A model generated the notes under the pieces. It made no database searches. It had not been told where the DNA came from and saw nothing but the letters and a program-made list of their open reading frames with translations. Positions 54,438 to 62,759 of a DNA stretch of 64,000 bases are shown in pieces (position 1 is the stretch's first letter; every line of letters begins with the position of its first letter). Both the position numbers and the translations under genes were made by a program. This stretch comes from Paramacrobiotus metropolitanus (Eukaryota; Tardigrada; Eutardigrada; Parachela; Macrobiotidae), in the NCBI RefSeq assembly GCF_019649055.1, contig NW_026570256.1, forward strand, positions 992,001-1,056,000, written 5' to 3'.

Positions 54438-56105
54438 CGTCCTCCTGAAACAAAGAGAAAAATTGAGACAGAATTAACCGAACGAGCAGAAAGGTCACGA
54501 GCCAGCTCTACTGCAGGGTCGATACGCGGACGTACTAGTTCGGTCACGGAGCCATCTAGCGGGACCGTGAAAAGCGGAAAAAGAGTAAGGTCACCGACGA
54601 CAAGTCCAAAGGAAAGTGACAAGAAGGAGCGGCGAACGAAAAAGGTCACGACGAGTAAACCACCGATCCCAGTGGGTAGAAAGAGTGCACCACCCACGCC
54701 GCCGGACCCTGAAGCTGCTTCAGTTCGACTTCCAAAGTGCCGGACTTTTACAGTTAAATACACTGGAACTGACCATAACGAACGAAAGGTCACCGCTCGG
54801 ATCGTTGATAAAAGAACGAATAAGGAGATCGAGTCATACAATCCCCTCGCGGACAAGTCAGTCAAAACTGAAATTGGAGAAAGAGCGAAGACAGAAGTTA
54901 ATGAGGCATTACAGTTCATTCCCCCGGAGGAACGTCATAACCCGAGAGTCCTCATTCAGATGATGAAGCACGTGGTGTCCAAAGTTGCGGTCGAAGAAAA
55001 CGCATGGATCCGTATTAAGGTGGGCACAAATGACGACCACTTAGCATATACATACACAGTGGACGGGAAACTGCTGACGAAAGAGAGAATTCGGCCGAAA
55101 CCGACAGCAGACCCAGACCCGAGCAAGCGAACATTAGACGATTACGAGCCGATCCTGAAATATACCGATGGAACGTGCAGAAAAGTGACGCTGACAATCC
55201 ACTACGGCGATGGGACAACGGAGTGTATAACCGCGGTAATTGTTGATCCGATCACAGGAGATCCGATTCCATACGCTCCATGGGACGTGTCAGAAGAAAG
55301 CGCCGAGCACGCCAATCGGGAAGCACTTGAACAGTTGTGGAACTTAATACCAGTAAGCCAACGTCAGGATCCTCTAGTTCAAGCGAATACGCTGATCAGC
55401 ATGATGCGACATCGAGCGGAGATAGACGAAGCTCATTTCCGACTCACAAGAAAAATGGAAAACGGAGCGTACAAGACGGTGTTTTATGACGCAAAGAAAA
55501 ACCCCTTATGGGAGATCGTCACACAGGGACAAACGAAAGAAACACCGCACTTGGAAGGTCAGGCCCTAGACCCGGCACAAGAAGGTGGAGCCGGAGAGAT
55601 GGCAGAGGCCTCTGTAGCCGAAAAGGCAGGAACGGAGAGTACCCGGAGACCATCGGAACTGGAAGAATCAGAAGAGGAGGAAGCTAACGATGATTCGGCA
55701 GAGGAACAGGCCGACGAAGACGACGACAGGGGCGAGGAGCACGAGGAAGATAAACAGCCCCCAAAAGTGGTCGTCAAACCGAGGAAAGCGGCTAAACTAG
55801 AAGAGGCCATGAACCGTGAGAAGGTCAAGAAAGGTGAATTCCTAAAGAAACGGAAGGAAGAAGAAGATAAGAAGAAAAAGAGTGGTGATGAAAGCGAGAG
55901 TACGAGCGCCCGGAAGAAAAAGGGAGAAAGAAAGAAGAAAGACGAACCGTCGTCCCATGATGTCGAGATATTGGATGAATCAGTCGGTGAAGCGGAAGAA
56001 AGGTCATCCGTACCTATTATCCCAAAGAAATTCGTTATCGAATCGGCGCATCAAAGTCAAAGGTCACCGAGCCTGAGCCGTCAACATCCAAAGGAAAGGT
56101 CATAG
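54438..56105 (+). CDS. Accessory ORF B, internally duplicated domain plus charged tail
   Basis: Open from 54,438; no ATG precedes the conserved part, so initiation is non-AUG, or the ORF is reached by splicing or recoding. Numbering from 54,438: basic, Ser/Thr-rich start; two related domains at about 100-220 and 245-365, sharing a beta-rich pattern (TFTVKYTG...VTARIVD..T...I..Y.P and VTLTIHYGDG...ITAVIVDPITGDPIPYAP), each followed by a helical segment (EALQFIPPEERHNP / EALEQLWNLIPVSQRQDP). Then an acidic block (EEANDDSAEEQADEDDD) and Lys-rich helices. No known family. It overlaps the next ORF by 115 nt in frame -1, with CCCAAAG at 56,021-56,027 phased C CCA AAG. Confidence 0.75.
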   Translation, partial: RPPETKRKIETELTERAERSRASSTAGSIRGRTSSVTEPSSGTVKSGKRVRSPTTSPKESDKKERRTKKVTTSKPPIPVGRKSAPPTPPDPEAASVRLPKCRTFTVKYTGTDHNERKVTARIVDKRTNKEIESYNPLADKSVKTEIGERAKTEVNEALQFIPPEERHNPRVLIQMMKHVVSKVAVEENAWIRIKVGTNDDHLAYTYTVDGKLLTKERIRPKPTADPDPSKRTLDDYEPILKYTDGTCRKVTLTIHYGDGTTECITAVIVDPITGDPIPYAPWDVSEESAEHANREALEQLWNLIPVSQRQDPLVQANTLISMMRHRAEIDEAHFRLTRKMENGAYKTVFYDAKKNPLWEIVTQGQTKETPHLEGQALDPAQEGGAGEMAEASVAEKAGTESTRRPSELEESEEEEANDDSAEEQADEDDDRGEEHEEDKQPPKVVVKPRKAAKLEEAMNREKVKKGEFLKKRKEEEDKKKKSGDESESTSARKKKGERKKKDEPSSHDVEILDESVGEAEERSSVPIIPKKFVIESAHQSQRSPSLSRQHPKERS

Positions 56106-56806
56106 CTGTGAAACAGATTGTTCCAGTTGTCATCTCGGCATCTACTCCGAAAGAGCGTAGGGAAAAAGGAGCGCGAGAAAAAGCAAAACGAGAGACGTCT
56201 CGTGAATCGGAAGCATCGGAAGTGAGCCTTCCAAGTACTTCGACGGTTAGTACGAGGTCACACACGGACCCGAAAACGACAAGATCAAGAACCGTGGAGC
56301 CAGGAAGCCTAGCGGAGGCTCTTGAAAAAGGGAAAAAGGCAAAGAGCGAACCCACAAAGCCGAAAAAGAAAGGAAAGGAGGCCAGGAAAATTGATGCATT
56401 GGCGATGGCCAATTACATCGAACCGGATGGAGAAAGTGAACTCGATTACTCGGGAGATGAAGCAGAATTCGAAGATCCAGACAGTGATAATATGACCACG
56501 ATTGACGAAATTATTGATGCGTTCAATGGAGCGGAGAAGCACTTTACACGAGTAAGAACCACATCAGTAACGTCCAAATTCAGAACGGGTTTAAAGAAAT
56601 ACCTGAGGAAGGATAAACACCGTAGTTTTACCAAACAGAAATTCGATGTGGTATTGGAATACGCTCGGAATGCGGGAAAACTTCTCCAGAAACATCCGAA
56701 TTTCGCGTATAAGGCTAAACTATTCAGACCGTCAAGCTCGGACAAGTCGCTGACGACTCCAAATGAAGACACCTCAATGCGAGTAGAAAGGGCAGTCGCG
56801 GAATGA
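55991..56806 (+). CDS. Accessory ORF C
   Basis: Open in frame -1 relative to ORF B from 55,991; there is no ATG at the start (nominal GTG at 56,108), so a frameshift fusion with ORF B is likely. Basic low-complexity N-terminus, then MANYIEPDGESELDYSGDE and a helical domain of about 100 residues (IDEIIDAFNGAEKHFTRVRT ... FDVVLEYARNAGKLLQKHP). Unknown function. Its UGA (56,804-56,806) overlaps the next ATG as AUGA. Confidence 0.65.
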   Translation, partial: SGRKVIRTYYPKEIRYRIGASKSKVTEPEPSTSKGKVIAVKQIVPVVISASTPKERREKGAREKAKRETSRESEASEVSLPSTSTVSTRSHTDPKTTRSRTVEPGSLAEALEKGKKAKSEPTKPKKKGKEARKIDALAMANYIEPDGESELDYSGDEAEFEDPDSDNMTTIDEIIDAFNGAEKHFTRVRTTSVTSKFRTGLKKYLRKDKHRSFTKQKFDVVLEYARNAGKLLQKHPNFAYKAKLFRPSSSDKSLTTPNEDTSMRVERAVAE

Positions 56807-57276
56807 CAAGCCCGTTGGGGTCAACGAGTCACCGGATCAGCCAATACATTAACGCCGTGTGGAATGACGGAAAGGGACTGATAAAGGAAATCGACACGGC
56901 CACTGAACGCGTGTTGCCCAGGATGATAAAACAGAACATCCTCTCTACAACAAACGCACATAAAGGTTACCCGATTCGATATACGAGAGTAGGCCTGATA
57001 CCGCCGGAAAAACAAGTCCACTGTCATATGTCCGAGAGTCAGGAGATGGATAAGGTGCCATCGAGTGGAGATCCAACAACTCCCATACTGAATCGGATCG
57101 CGCAGTTAACAGCGGAGGAAGAAACAGTTCGGGTTAAAGCACAAGCACCGAAAGTGTCGAAAAGAAGGGACCCATGGATACTGAATCGGAAGAAAGTGAC
57201 GATGACAAATCAGCCCCAACGCCTTTGGAACCGGCGACAGAAAAGCCTAAAGGTCAAGAGACATCTGGAACTGTGA
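56803..57276 (+). CDS. Accessory ORF D
   Basis: 157 residues from ATG 56,803, in the AUGA overlap typical of termination-reinitiation; frame open from 56,767. The first 80 residues look folded (ISQYINAVWNDGKGLIKEID, NAHKGYPIRYTRVGLIPPEK). The rest is basic. -1 relative to ORF C and overlapped by ORF E. Unknown function. Confidence 0.6.
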   Translation: MTSPLGSTSHRISQYINAVWNDGKGLIKEIDTATERVLPRMIKQNILSTTNAHKGYPIRYTRVGLIPPEKQVHCHMSESQEMDKVPSSGDPTTPILNRIAQLTAEEETVRVKAQAPKVSKRRDPWILNRKKVTMTNQPQRLWNRRQKSLKVKRHLEL

Positions 57277-58172
57277 CGGAAGAAACTCAACCGAAAGGTC
57301 ATGGGACTTCAGAAAAACGGGAGAAAGAAAAGGTCATGCTCCCAATGGACAAGGCAGCGGCAGAAGCAGAAGCTGCATCTGCGCGACAGGTGTACCAGAA
57401 ATCATTGTTCACACCATTGAAGGAGGCTTTTGAGAAAGAGCGGCCGAAGTCAGCAGATGAAGTGGGAGGTCACGAGACTTTACCACAGAAGGAGAAAGCT
57501 GATGAACCGAAATCGGCACAGTCATCATCTGGTTCAATGGCGAAATTGAGGATTGACGAAATGGAGAGAACAGAAGCAACGGACTCGGCAATATCCCCCC
57601 AGAAAACGGAGAATAGCGGTACAAAAACGAAAGAGCCGACAGATTACACGTTAGGAGCACCGTTGGATGTTAATAACCGGACATGGAACGAAGTCCAGGC
57701 GGCGATTCAGATTACCAGAGAACACGAGATGCTTGGGACGGAACTGAAAAGACAAGTCGCCGAAAATTCTAAAGGAAGATCGTCACTCAGCATGAGCGAG
57801 CGAGTCCTTAAACGGGCGTATAAGGAAGGAAAGTTGGGATGCAAATATAGCAAGGACAACAAAGTTATTTACTACCTTCCGAAACAGGGCACGGATCGTA
57901 CACCGAGACTTAAAATGGAGCTGGAGGCCTGGAAGATAGCCATCACAGATGTGGCTTTGGACGCCATTGGCGGTACCAATGGAGCGTCTTGGAATGACCT
58001 TTCGAACTTCATGGCCGTCCATTACGAACTGGGAGATTTGAACATTGAAAACGATAAAGAGTGGATCAAAAACGCCGTTGAAGCTCTGATCGCGGAGAAT
58101 GCACTGCATATTAATAAGGACGGCCGAGTGGACTTCAAACCGTATAACCCGCCGGCGAAAGAGTCTGAGTGA
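57174..58172 (+). CDS. Accessory ORF E, two winged-helix-like repeats
   Basis: 332 residues from ATG 57,174 (frame open from 57,138, overlapping ORF D). After an acidic/basic disordered half there are two similar helical modules, about residues 164-240 (TWNEVQAAIQITREHEMLG ... GKLGCKYSKDNKVIYYLPK) and 250-328 (SWNDLSNFMAVHYELGDLN ... ENALHINKDGRVDFKP). Spacing of helices and a terminal beta wing recalls the winged-helix fold of linker histones (H15), and the second copy resembles it more. This is pattern resemblance only. If right, the protein could bind DNA or compact the element's nucleic acid. Confidence 0.7.
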   Translation: MDTESEESDDDKSAPTPLEPATEKPKGQETSGTVTEETQPKGHGTSEKREKEKVMLPMDKAAAEAEAASARQVYQKSLFTPLKEAFEKERPKSADEVGGHETLPQKEKADEPKSAQSSSGSMAKLRIDEMERTEATDSAISPQKTENSGTKTKEPTDYTLGAPLDVNNRTWNEVQAAIQITREHEMLGTELKRQVAENSKGRSSLSMSERVLKRAYKEGKLGCKYSKDNKVIYYLPKQGTDRTPRLKMELEAWKIAITDVALDAIGGTNGASWNDLSNFMAVHYELGDLNIENDKEWIKNAVEALIAENALHINKDGRVDFKPYNPPAKESE

Positions 58173-58444
58173 ATGGGACGAGTGTAATATGCAGCGAGTA
58201 ATGAACCCTGCATATTACATAAAAAGCATAAAACAGTTAAAAACGAATGAGAAAAGTTTTACGGAAAAATGAAAGTGAAAAGTCAATTCGATTGATAAGA
58301 CTAATAGAAAAGGTCACAGTAGTCAGAAAGTACTGATAACGTGAGAAAGGTCACCACGTTACAGTGATAGAGAGGGCAGCAGGAGCTAGGAAAGTCTCAG
58401 CTCAGTAACGGAATAGGCGTAAAAATGATAGAGAAGCCTTGATA
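58173..58444. other. Short spacer between accessory ORFs
   Basis: 272 nt with two AAAGGTCAC sites (58,311; 58,348) and an inverted pair, ATATGCAG (58,189) with CTGCATAT (58,208). Possible internal promoter, RNA element or intron; undecided. Confidence 0.4.
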
Positions 58445-59170
58445 ATGGATAAGATGGAAAGATTAACGTGGAAAAGTTACTATGATGGATTGTTTTCTGA
58501 TTGCAGATTCAAAACGGAGAAAATGGCACAGAAAGGTCAAGCCACTCCTAAAAGCTCAGGATCCGCATCGGAGATAAACAGATCTACGGGCTATAACCCA
58601 AAGTGTCCGGACTGTTTAAGGAATAACAGGAAAGTTGATAAGAAGTTCCCGTGCTACACATGTGTTCACAAGTTGGGGGACCCACACATCGTCTCACTCG
58701 TGGGACTTATGGAAGCTAAACGCGGGAACATGGATGTCTTTCGAAACCTCATTAGTGCGAGGAATTACGGCAGTATCCCAGTTGAAGAGCGAATGCTACT
58801 CGAGGATCGTTATCGGGAAGCGATCCGGAATAACGAAAGTGGCTGGGACGAGACCTTGGAGCCGTTAAAATGCCCACAAACGGACGCATACCGGAAGAAA
58901 TTTGAAGAGGATCAGGAAAAGATGCGGCGGCAACAGCTGGAGGACGAACTCCGGGCAAAGATTAATGCGGCGAATCAAAAGGCGAGCGAACAGGCCGCAA
59001 GAGAGGCGATGCCAAAACCCTCGAGTTCAACTGTACCGACAGCCAGCCTCAACGAAGAAGAAGCGCAACTTACACGTCAGTCTCTTATCATCCAGATTGA
59101 CACGCTGACGAGTGATCCGGCCGCTATGCAACAGGAACTATTTGATGCGCTGTTGCGGGAGAAAAGTTGA
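58445..59170 (+). CDS. Accessory ORF F with a CX2CX12CX2C cluster
   Basis: 241 residues from ATG 58,445. A four-cysteine cluster at residues 54-73 (CPDC ... CYTC, CX2CX12CX2C) followed by His suggests a zinc-binding module. Then a helical region (VSLVGLMEAKRGNMDVFRNL) and a long charged helix (EEDQEKMRRQQLEDELRAKI). Function unknown. Despite the element's wealth of nuclear-receptor-like half sites, this is not a nuclear receptor finger: spacing and P-box differ. It ends at UGA 59,168, overlapping a -1 frame opened at 59,146. Confidence 0.7.
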   Translation: MDKMERLTWKSYYDGLFSDCRFKTEKMAQKGQATPKSSGSASEINRSTGYNPKCPDCLRNNRKVDKKFPCYTCVHKLGDPHIVSLVGLMEAKRGNMDVFRNLISARNYGSIPVEERMLLEDRYREAIRNNESGWDETLEPLKCPQTDAYRKKFEEDQEKMRRQQLEDELRAKINAANQKASEQAAREAMPKPSSSTVPTASLNEEEAQLTRQSLIIQIDTLTSDPAAMQQELFDALLREKS

Positions 59171-59511
59171 GACTGCAGAAGGGTTTCGCTCCGGCACCAT
59201 ACATAAAGAAGGCAGTTGAAGAACGTATGGAAGACTGCGCAAATCCCGTCAGAACGAGAGTAATGTTCTACAGGCGCTCAGAGGATTCAGACGAGATGAC
59301 GTGTTCACACGGCCCCGTTCCCCTCCGCATAGAGAAAGGTCACGCGGACATTCAAGGGAACACGAGCGAATCTCTGAAAGACGGAGCGAAAGGTCACGTG
59401 AACATTCTCGTGAAAGGACACGGGATTACCGCAGCGAAAGGTCACGCGAACGTTCCCGTGATCGCGATTACCGTGGCGGAAGAGGATGGGTGCGCCATGG
59501 AAATGAGATAA
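59146..59511 (+). CDS. Accessory ORF G (bridging -1 frame)
   Basis: No ATG at its start; open from 59,146, overlapping ORF F by 25 nt and ORF H from 59,220. Only its first third looks folded (KGFAPAPYIKKAVEERMED). The rest is probably the shadow of ORF H's RS-rich region, where AAAGGTCAC reads KGH here and ERS in ORF H. Likely a bridge used between two -1 shifts. Confidence 0.4.
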   Translation, partial: CAVAGEKLRLQKGFAPAPYIKKAVEERMEDCANPVRTRVMFYRRSEDSDEMTCSHGPVPLRIEKGHADIQGNTSESLKDGAKGHVNILVKGHGITAAKGHANVPVIAITVAEEDGCAMEMR

Positions 59512-61304
59512 CCGAGACAAGTATTCAGCGGAAAATCGATACGGCAAAGATCTTGGCCGCGACAAGAGGACGTGAAGAACAACGGCGTGCGGAGACTTAC
59601 CGTACAGAGCCTGAAAAGAAAGGTCATCAGGTGCCGTTGGAAGTTGGATTCCGTAACCGCAATGTTAGAATGTCAACACCCGAAAGGTCATGGGATAAAA
59701 GGCGCGAACACACGCGAAATCGAACGCCAGACCCACAGGATAAACGATGGCAGGAAAGAGCCAGGTATTATGCGGGTTTTGAATCTGGCGCAAGCAAAAG
59801 GTCATCGAGCGCAGAACGGGAAGATTCACCCCCGAAGTATCAGCGGATGGAATCGACAGTCCATGTAGTGAATCCCATCGTGAGTGCGGTACAGGAAGAT
59901 GACACGATGGAAGGGCCCGGCTCAGTCGCAGAAGCGCCTGCGGCGCAAGAAGATGATATGATGGAAGGGCTCGGTTCAGCCGCAGAAGCGTCCCAAGATA
60001 ACGTGATACACCGAAGAAATGTGGTCCTTGACAGTGACCCCCAACCATCCACATCGACGGGTATTGAACCGCCGCAGAGCAGACGACGCGAACAAGAAAG
60101 TCGGCGCGAACCGGATGAACGTCGCGAAGTCGGTCGGCGAACGACTTCCCGATTCAATAACCGACACCCCGACACAATCGACATGGTATACGATATGCGC
60201 GACACCGATGAACAAAAGACGGAAATCTGCCGATATATGGGGATTGAAGACGATTCGGCGGATGCGAATAAGATCCACACAATTTTGAATCAGCTGCGTC
60301 AATTTTTATTCGATTCGGGCTATGCGAAAGAAATTAAAGAGGGAGTGGAACAAGGAATTTTCCGTCAATTATACATTCCCCGCGACTCAGCAAGGGATTG
60401 TTACCTCCCTATCCGACGAAACGGATTACATAGCCTATTGGATTTGAATTTGTTGGACGTGCCACTGGATACGACTGACCCAATCGGGATGACACAATTC
60501 TATTATAGAGATTATCCCGAACGACAAGAATATGTGGCTCAGTTTGTCTTACGACACGTGAATCCAGCCTTCAAGTTGCTTGCAGCAAGAGCATCGATCG
60601 GATTACACTTGGATCCTAAAGACCATGCCGCAAGAAGGATGGGGCAGAAGGTCTTCGCTGCGAGATTGGCACACTATAAGACACAGAACCAGTTGGTGTC
60701 AAATACTATGAAGGACGATATCCCACCGCTCTTCCGACCTCACGTGGCGAAATTGGGAGAACCGATGGAACATGTCGGGATAGCCCATACGGCAAGAAAG
60801 GCGTTGAAAAAGTGCAAGATACGAATGGAAAAGGGCAATCTTACACAACGCCATGCCTCCCAAGTGGAAGAGAGGATTAATAAGATTAAAGACACCATGG
60901 GAAGTGACTACGTCGAACCTTTTGACGGAGTTGAAATGTACATCGACGAGTTCCTTGTAAAGAAAAGCGATCGGCGCCCAGAACGCGCTCCTAACCAGAT
61001 TGGACGACGTGGCCTACGGAACCAGCAACTCCGCGATAACCTCGCCGACGTGCAACGGAGATTGGCGGATGACCCTAACAACCGGAGACTCCGGTTGGAG
61101 GAAAATGACGCACGCTATCGAGTCGAGGCGGTTAAAAGAAGTCGCCAAGGTAAAGGCCGTGGTCAGCGAGAAGTTGACCCCGAAAAGGTCATGGCAGTTG
61201 ATTCCATGGAACCAATTGACCGGACGTCTGACCGTAATCAACCGGAAAACGCTAAGAGGCGCCCGCCAAGAGATGGCGAAGGCGACTCAAATGAAATGGA
61301 ATAA
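59220..61304 (+). CDS. Accessory ORF H: RS domain plus unknown helical domain
   Basis: Open from 59,220 with no early ATG (nominal GTG 59,301), about 694 codons; -1 relative to ORF G. N-terminal arginine/serine repeat domain (RERSRGHSREHERISERRSE, then RSERSRERSRDRD; about residues 35-90), the hallmark of SR splicing factors, here partly encoded by repeats of GAAAGGTCACG. A disordered middle contains a duplicated EDDTMEGPGSVAEAPAAQ / EDDMMEGLGSAAEA unit. A folded domain of about 350 residues (QLRQFLFDSGYAKEI, PIRRNGLHSLLDLNLLD, VAQFVLRHVNPAFKLLAARA, MEMYIDEF-like segment) has no family I recognise. No membrane segments. A possible RNA-binding or capsid-associated protein. Confidence 0.75.
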   Translation, partial: RTYGRLRKSRQNESNVLQALRGFRRDDVFTRPRSPPHRERSRGHSREHERISERRSERSREHSRERTRDYRSERSRERSRDRDYRGGRGWVRHGNEITETSIQRKIDTAKILAATRGREEQRRAETYRTEPEKKGHQVPLEVGFRNRNVRMSTPERSWDKRREHTRNRTPDPQDKRWQERARYYAGFESGASKRSSSAEREDSPPKYQRMESTVHVVNPIVSAVQEDDTMEGPGSVAEAPAAQEDDMMEGLGSAAEASQDNVIHRRNVVLDSDPQPSTSTGIEPPQSRRREQESRREPDERREVGRRTTSRFNNRHPDTIDMVYDMRDTDEQKTEICRYMGIEDDSADANKIHTILNQLRQFLFDSGYAKEIKEGVEQGIFRQLYIPRDSARDCYLPIRRNGLHSLLDLNLLDVPLDTTDPIGMTQFYYRDYPERQEYVAQFVLRHVNPAFKLLAARASIGLHLDPKDHAARRMGQKVFAARLAHYKTQNQLVSNTMKDDIPPLFRPHVAKLGEPMEHVGIAHTARKALKKCKIRMEKGNLTQRHASQVEERINKIKDTMGSDYVEPFDGVEMYIDEFLVKKSDRRPERAPNQIGRRGLRNQQLRDNLADVQRRLADDPNNRRLRLEENDARYRVEAVKRSRQGKGRGQREVDPEKVMAVDSMEPIDRTSDRNQPENAKRRPPRDGEGDSNEME

Positions 61305-62759
61305 TGTTGATCGTTAGGATCACACTATTAAAAAGGACGTCTACGGCATTTTGTCGGCACGTCACACAAATGAAAAATGGTGTTGTATATGAGGGCGTTA
61401 TGACTTGTTCACATAAACCGTATTCGTGTATTTGTTGTTTTCAGCATTTATAGCACAGAATCAGAAAGGGTAAAGAAATCATGTGGAGCATCGATTGGGG
61501 TTGAAATTGATTCGGTCTATAAAGCCGGCCCCAAAGGAGTTGCTACGGCAGTTAGCCGGCTCTCCTCCTTACGCGATTCAGTGTCATAAATTGGCAAGAG
61601 AAACTACGGTAATCAAGCCGGATCTCTTGCATACGAAAGTGGGCCACAAGCGGCGAAAAAGAGAAAGACAGCAGGTGGAAATTTTGATGGGGTAAACTTG
61701 ATGCGGCAGTCAGCCGGCCTCATTAGAGTTGCTACGGCAAACTATGCCGGCAATCTCTCCGAGCGATTCAGTGTTGAAAATTAACGAGAGAAATAGCGGT
61801 AACCAAGCCGGATCTCTCGTACCGAAGTTGGGCCACAGGCGGCGAACAAGAGTCCAAGATCGGATGTGGAAGCGTCATGGGGTAAATTTAATGCGGTAGT
61901 TAGCCGGCCCCATCAGAGATGTTACGGTAAACTCTGCCGGCACTCTGGCCGCTCGAGGCATATTGAAGTGGGATGTGCGACGGAAAGGTCAACCGGCAAG
62001 TTCTACCAGGGAGGCAAGCGAAGAAATGCTTGACGGCCGCAGAAAATTGGCTAAGTTCCTCCATGACCTTTGATGGAAGTTTGAAGAGAAGTTGGATGAC
62101 CTTTGGGATCATTACCGCCCAAGAGAGTCACCGTAGCAGAATTTAAGTCGCATGACCTTTTGGGACCATTAACCCAAACCGAGTCGCACATCACAACGGA
62201 TCATCTCAACAAAGGATGACCTTTACCAGGGAGGAAACGAACTACGCTTGTCTATACGACGTCCCTCCGTGACTTTTAACGGATCTCATTTGAAAGTCGT
62301 ACAATTGATACGCACCGTATTCCAAAGATTGAAGCAGTATTCCTAAGTCGTACTGGATACGCACCTGATTCTCAAGCGGATTGTGATGAAAAGTCGCACT
62401 ACGGATGCGCGGGATCGCTCAACAGAGCGGAATAGGCCAAAAAGTGCGGAAAACGGTGGACAGGACCTGTGACCTTTACGAGTCAGAAGTGGAGGATCCT
62501 AGTCTACATTTGATTAATACTTTTGTTGATCTTTTAACTGTTGATCTGTTTTGTATTAAAATTGATATGGAATAGTATTTTTATAAATGGATCTCTTTAT
62601 TCACATCGTATTAAATGGAATTGTGCCTTATGGAATTGATGTGATAAATGGAATAAGAGAATTTGATGTTTTTGAGCACGCACAGACACCGGCGACCGTC
62701 TTTTCGTGGATTCGGGAGTGTGTCCAGCCTCAACGGAGCTCGGCATCCCCCCAGAGGCA
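61305..62759 (+). other. Element 3' UTR
   Basis: About 1.45 kb without long ORFs. It contains 190-bp repeats with conserved stems (61,536-61,960), a run of TGACCTTT sites (62,063; 62,096; 62,152; 62,217; 62,470) and one AAAGGTCA (61,986). No clear polypurine tract abuts the 3' LTR (the sequence before it ends CCCCCCAGAGGCA). Confidence 0.8.
61536..61960 (+). repeat. 190-bp tandem repeats with conserved hairpins
   Basis: Two full units and a partial third, offset by 190 bp. Each has a TTGCTACGGC...GCCGGC hairpin and an 8-bp stem: GCAAGAGA/TCTCTTGC at 61,594-61,630 and ACGAGAGA/TCTCTCGT at 61,784-61,820. Both are followed by GGGCCACA(A/G)GCGGCGAA, also present in the leader at about 39,000. 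Confidence 0.9.

Noticed and set aside
58600-58670. ORF F as a nuclear receptor DNA-binding domain
   Set aside because: Cysteine spacing is CX2CX12CX2C, there is no CEGCK-type P-box and no second receptor finger.
53256-61304. An envelope gene among the accessory ORFs
   Set aside because: No signal peptide, fusion peptide or membrane-spanning segment in any of them.
39541-62480. AAAGGTCA as a repeated peptide motif or codon-bias effect
   Set aside because: It occurs in three frames, on both strands and in untranslated regions, so the protein sequence cannot be the cause.
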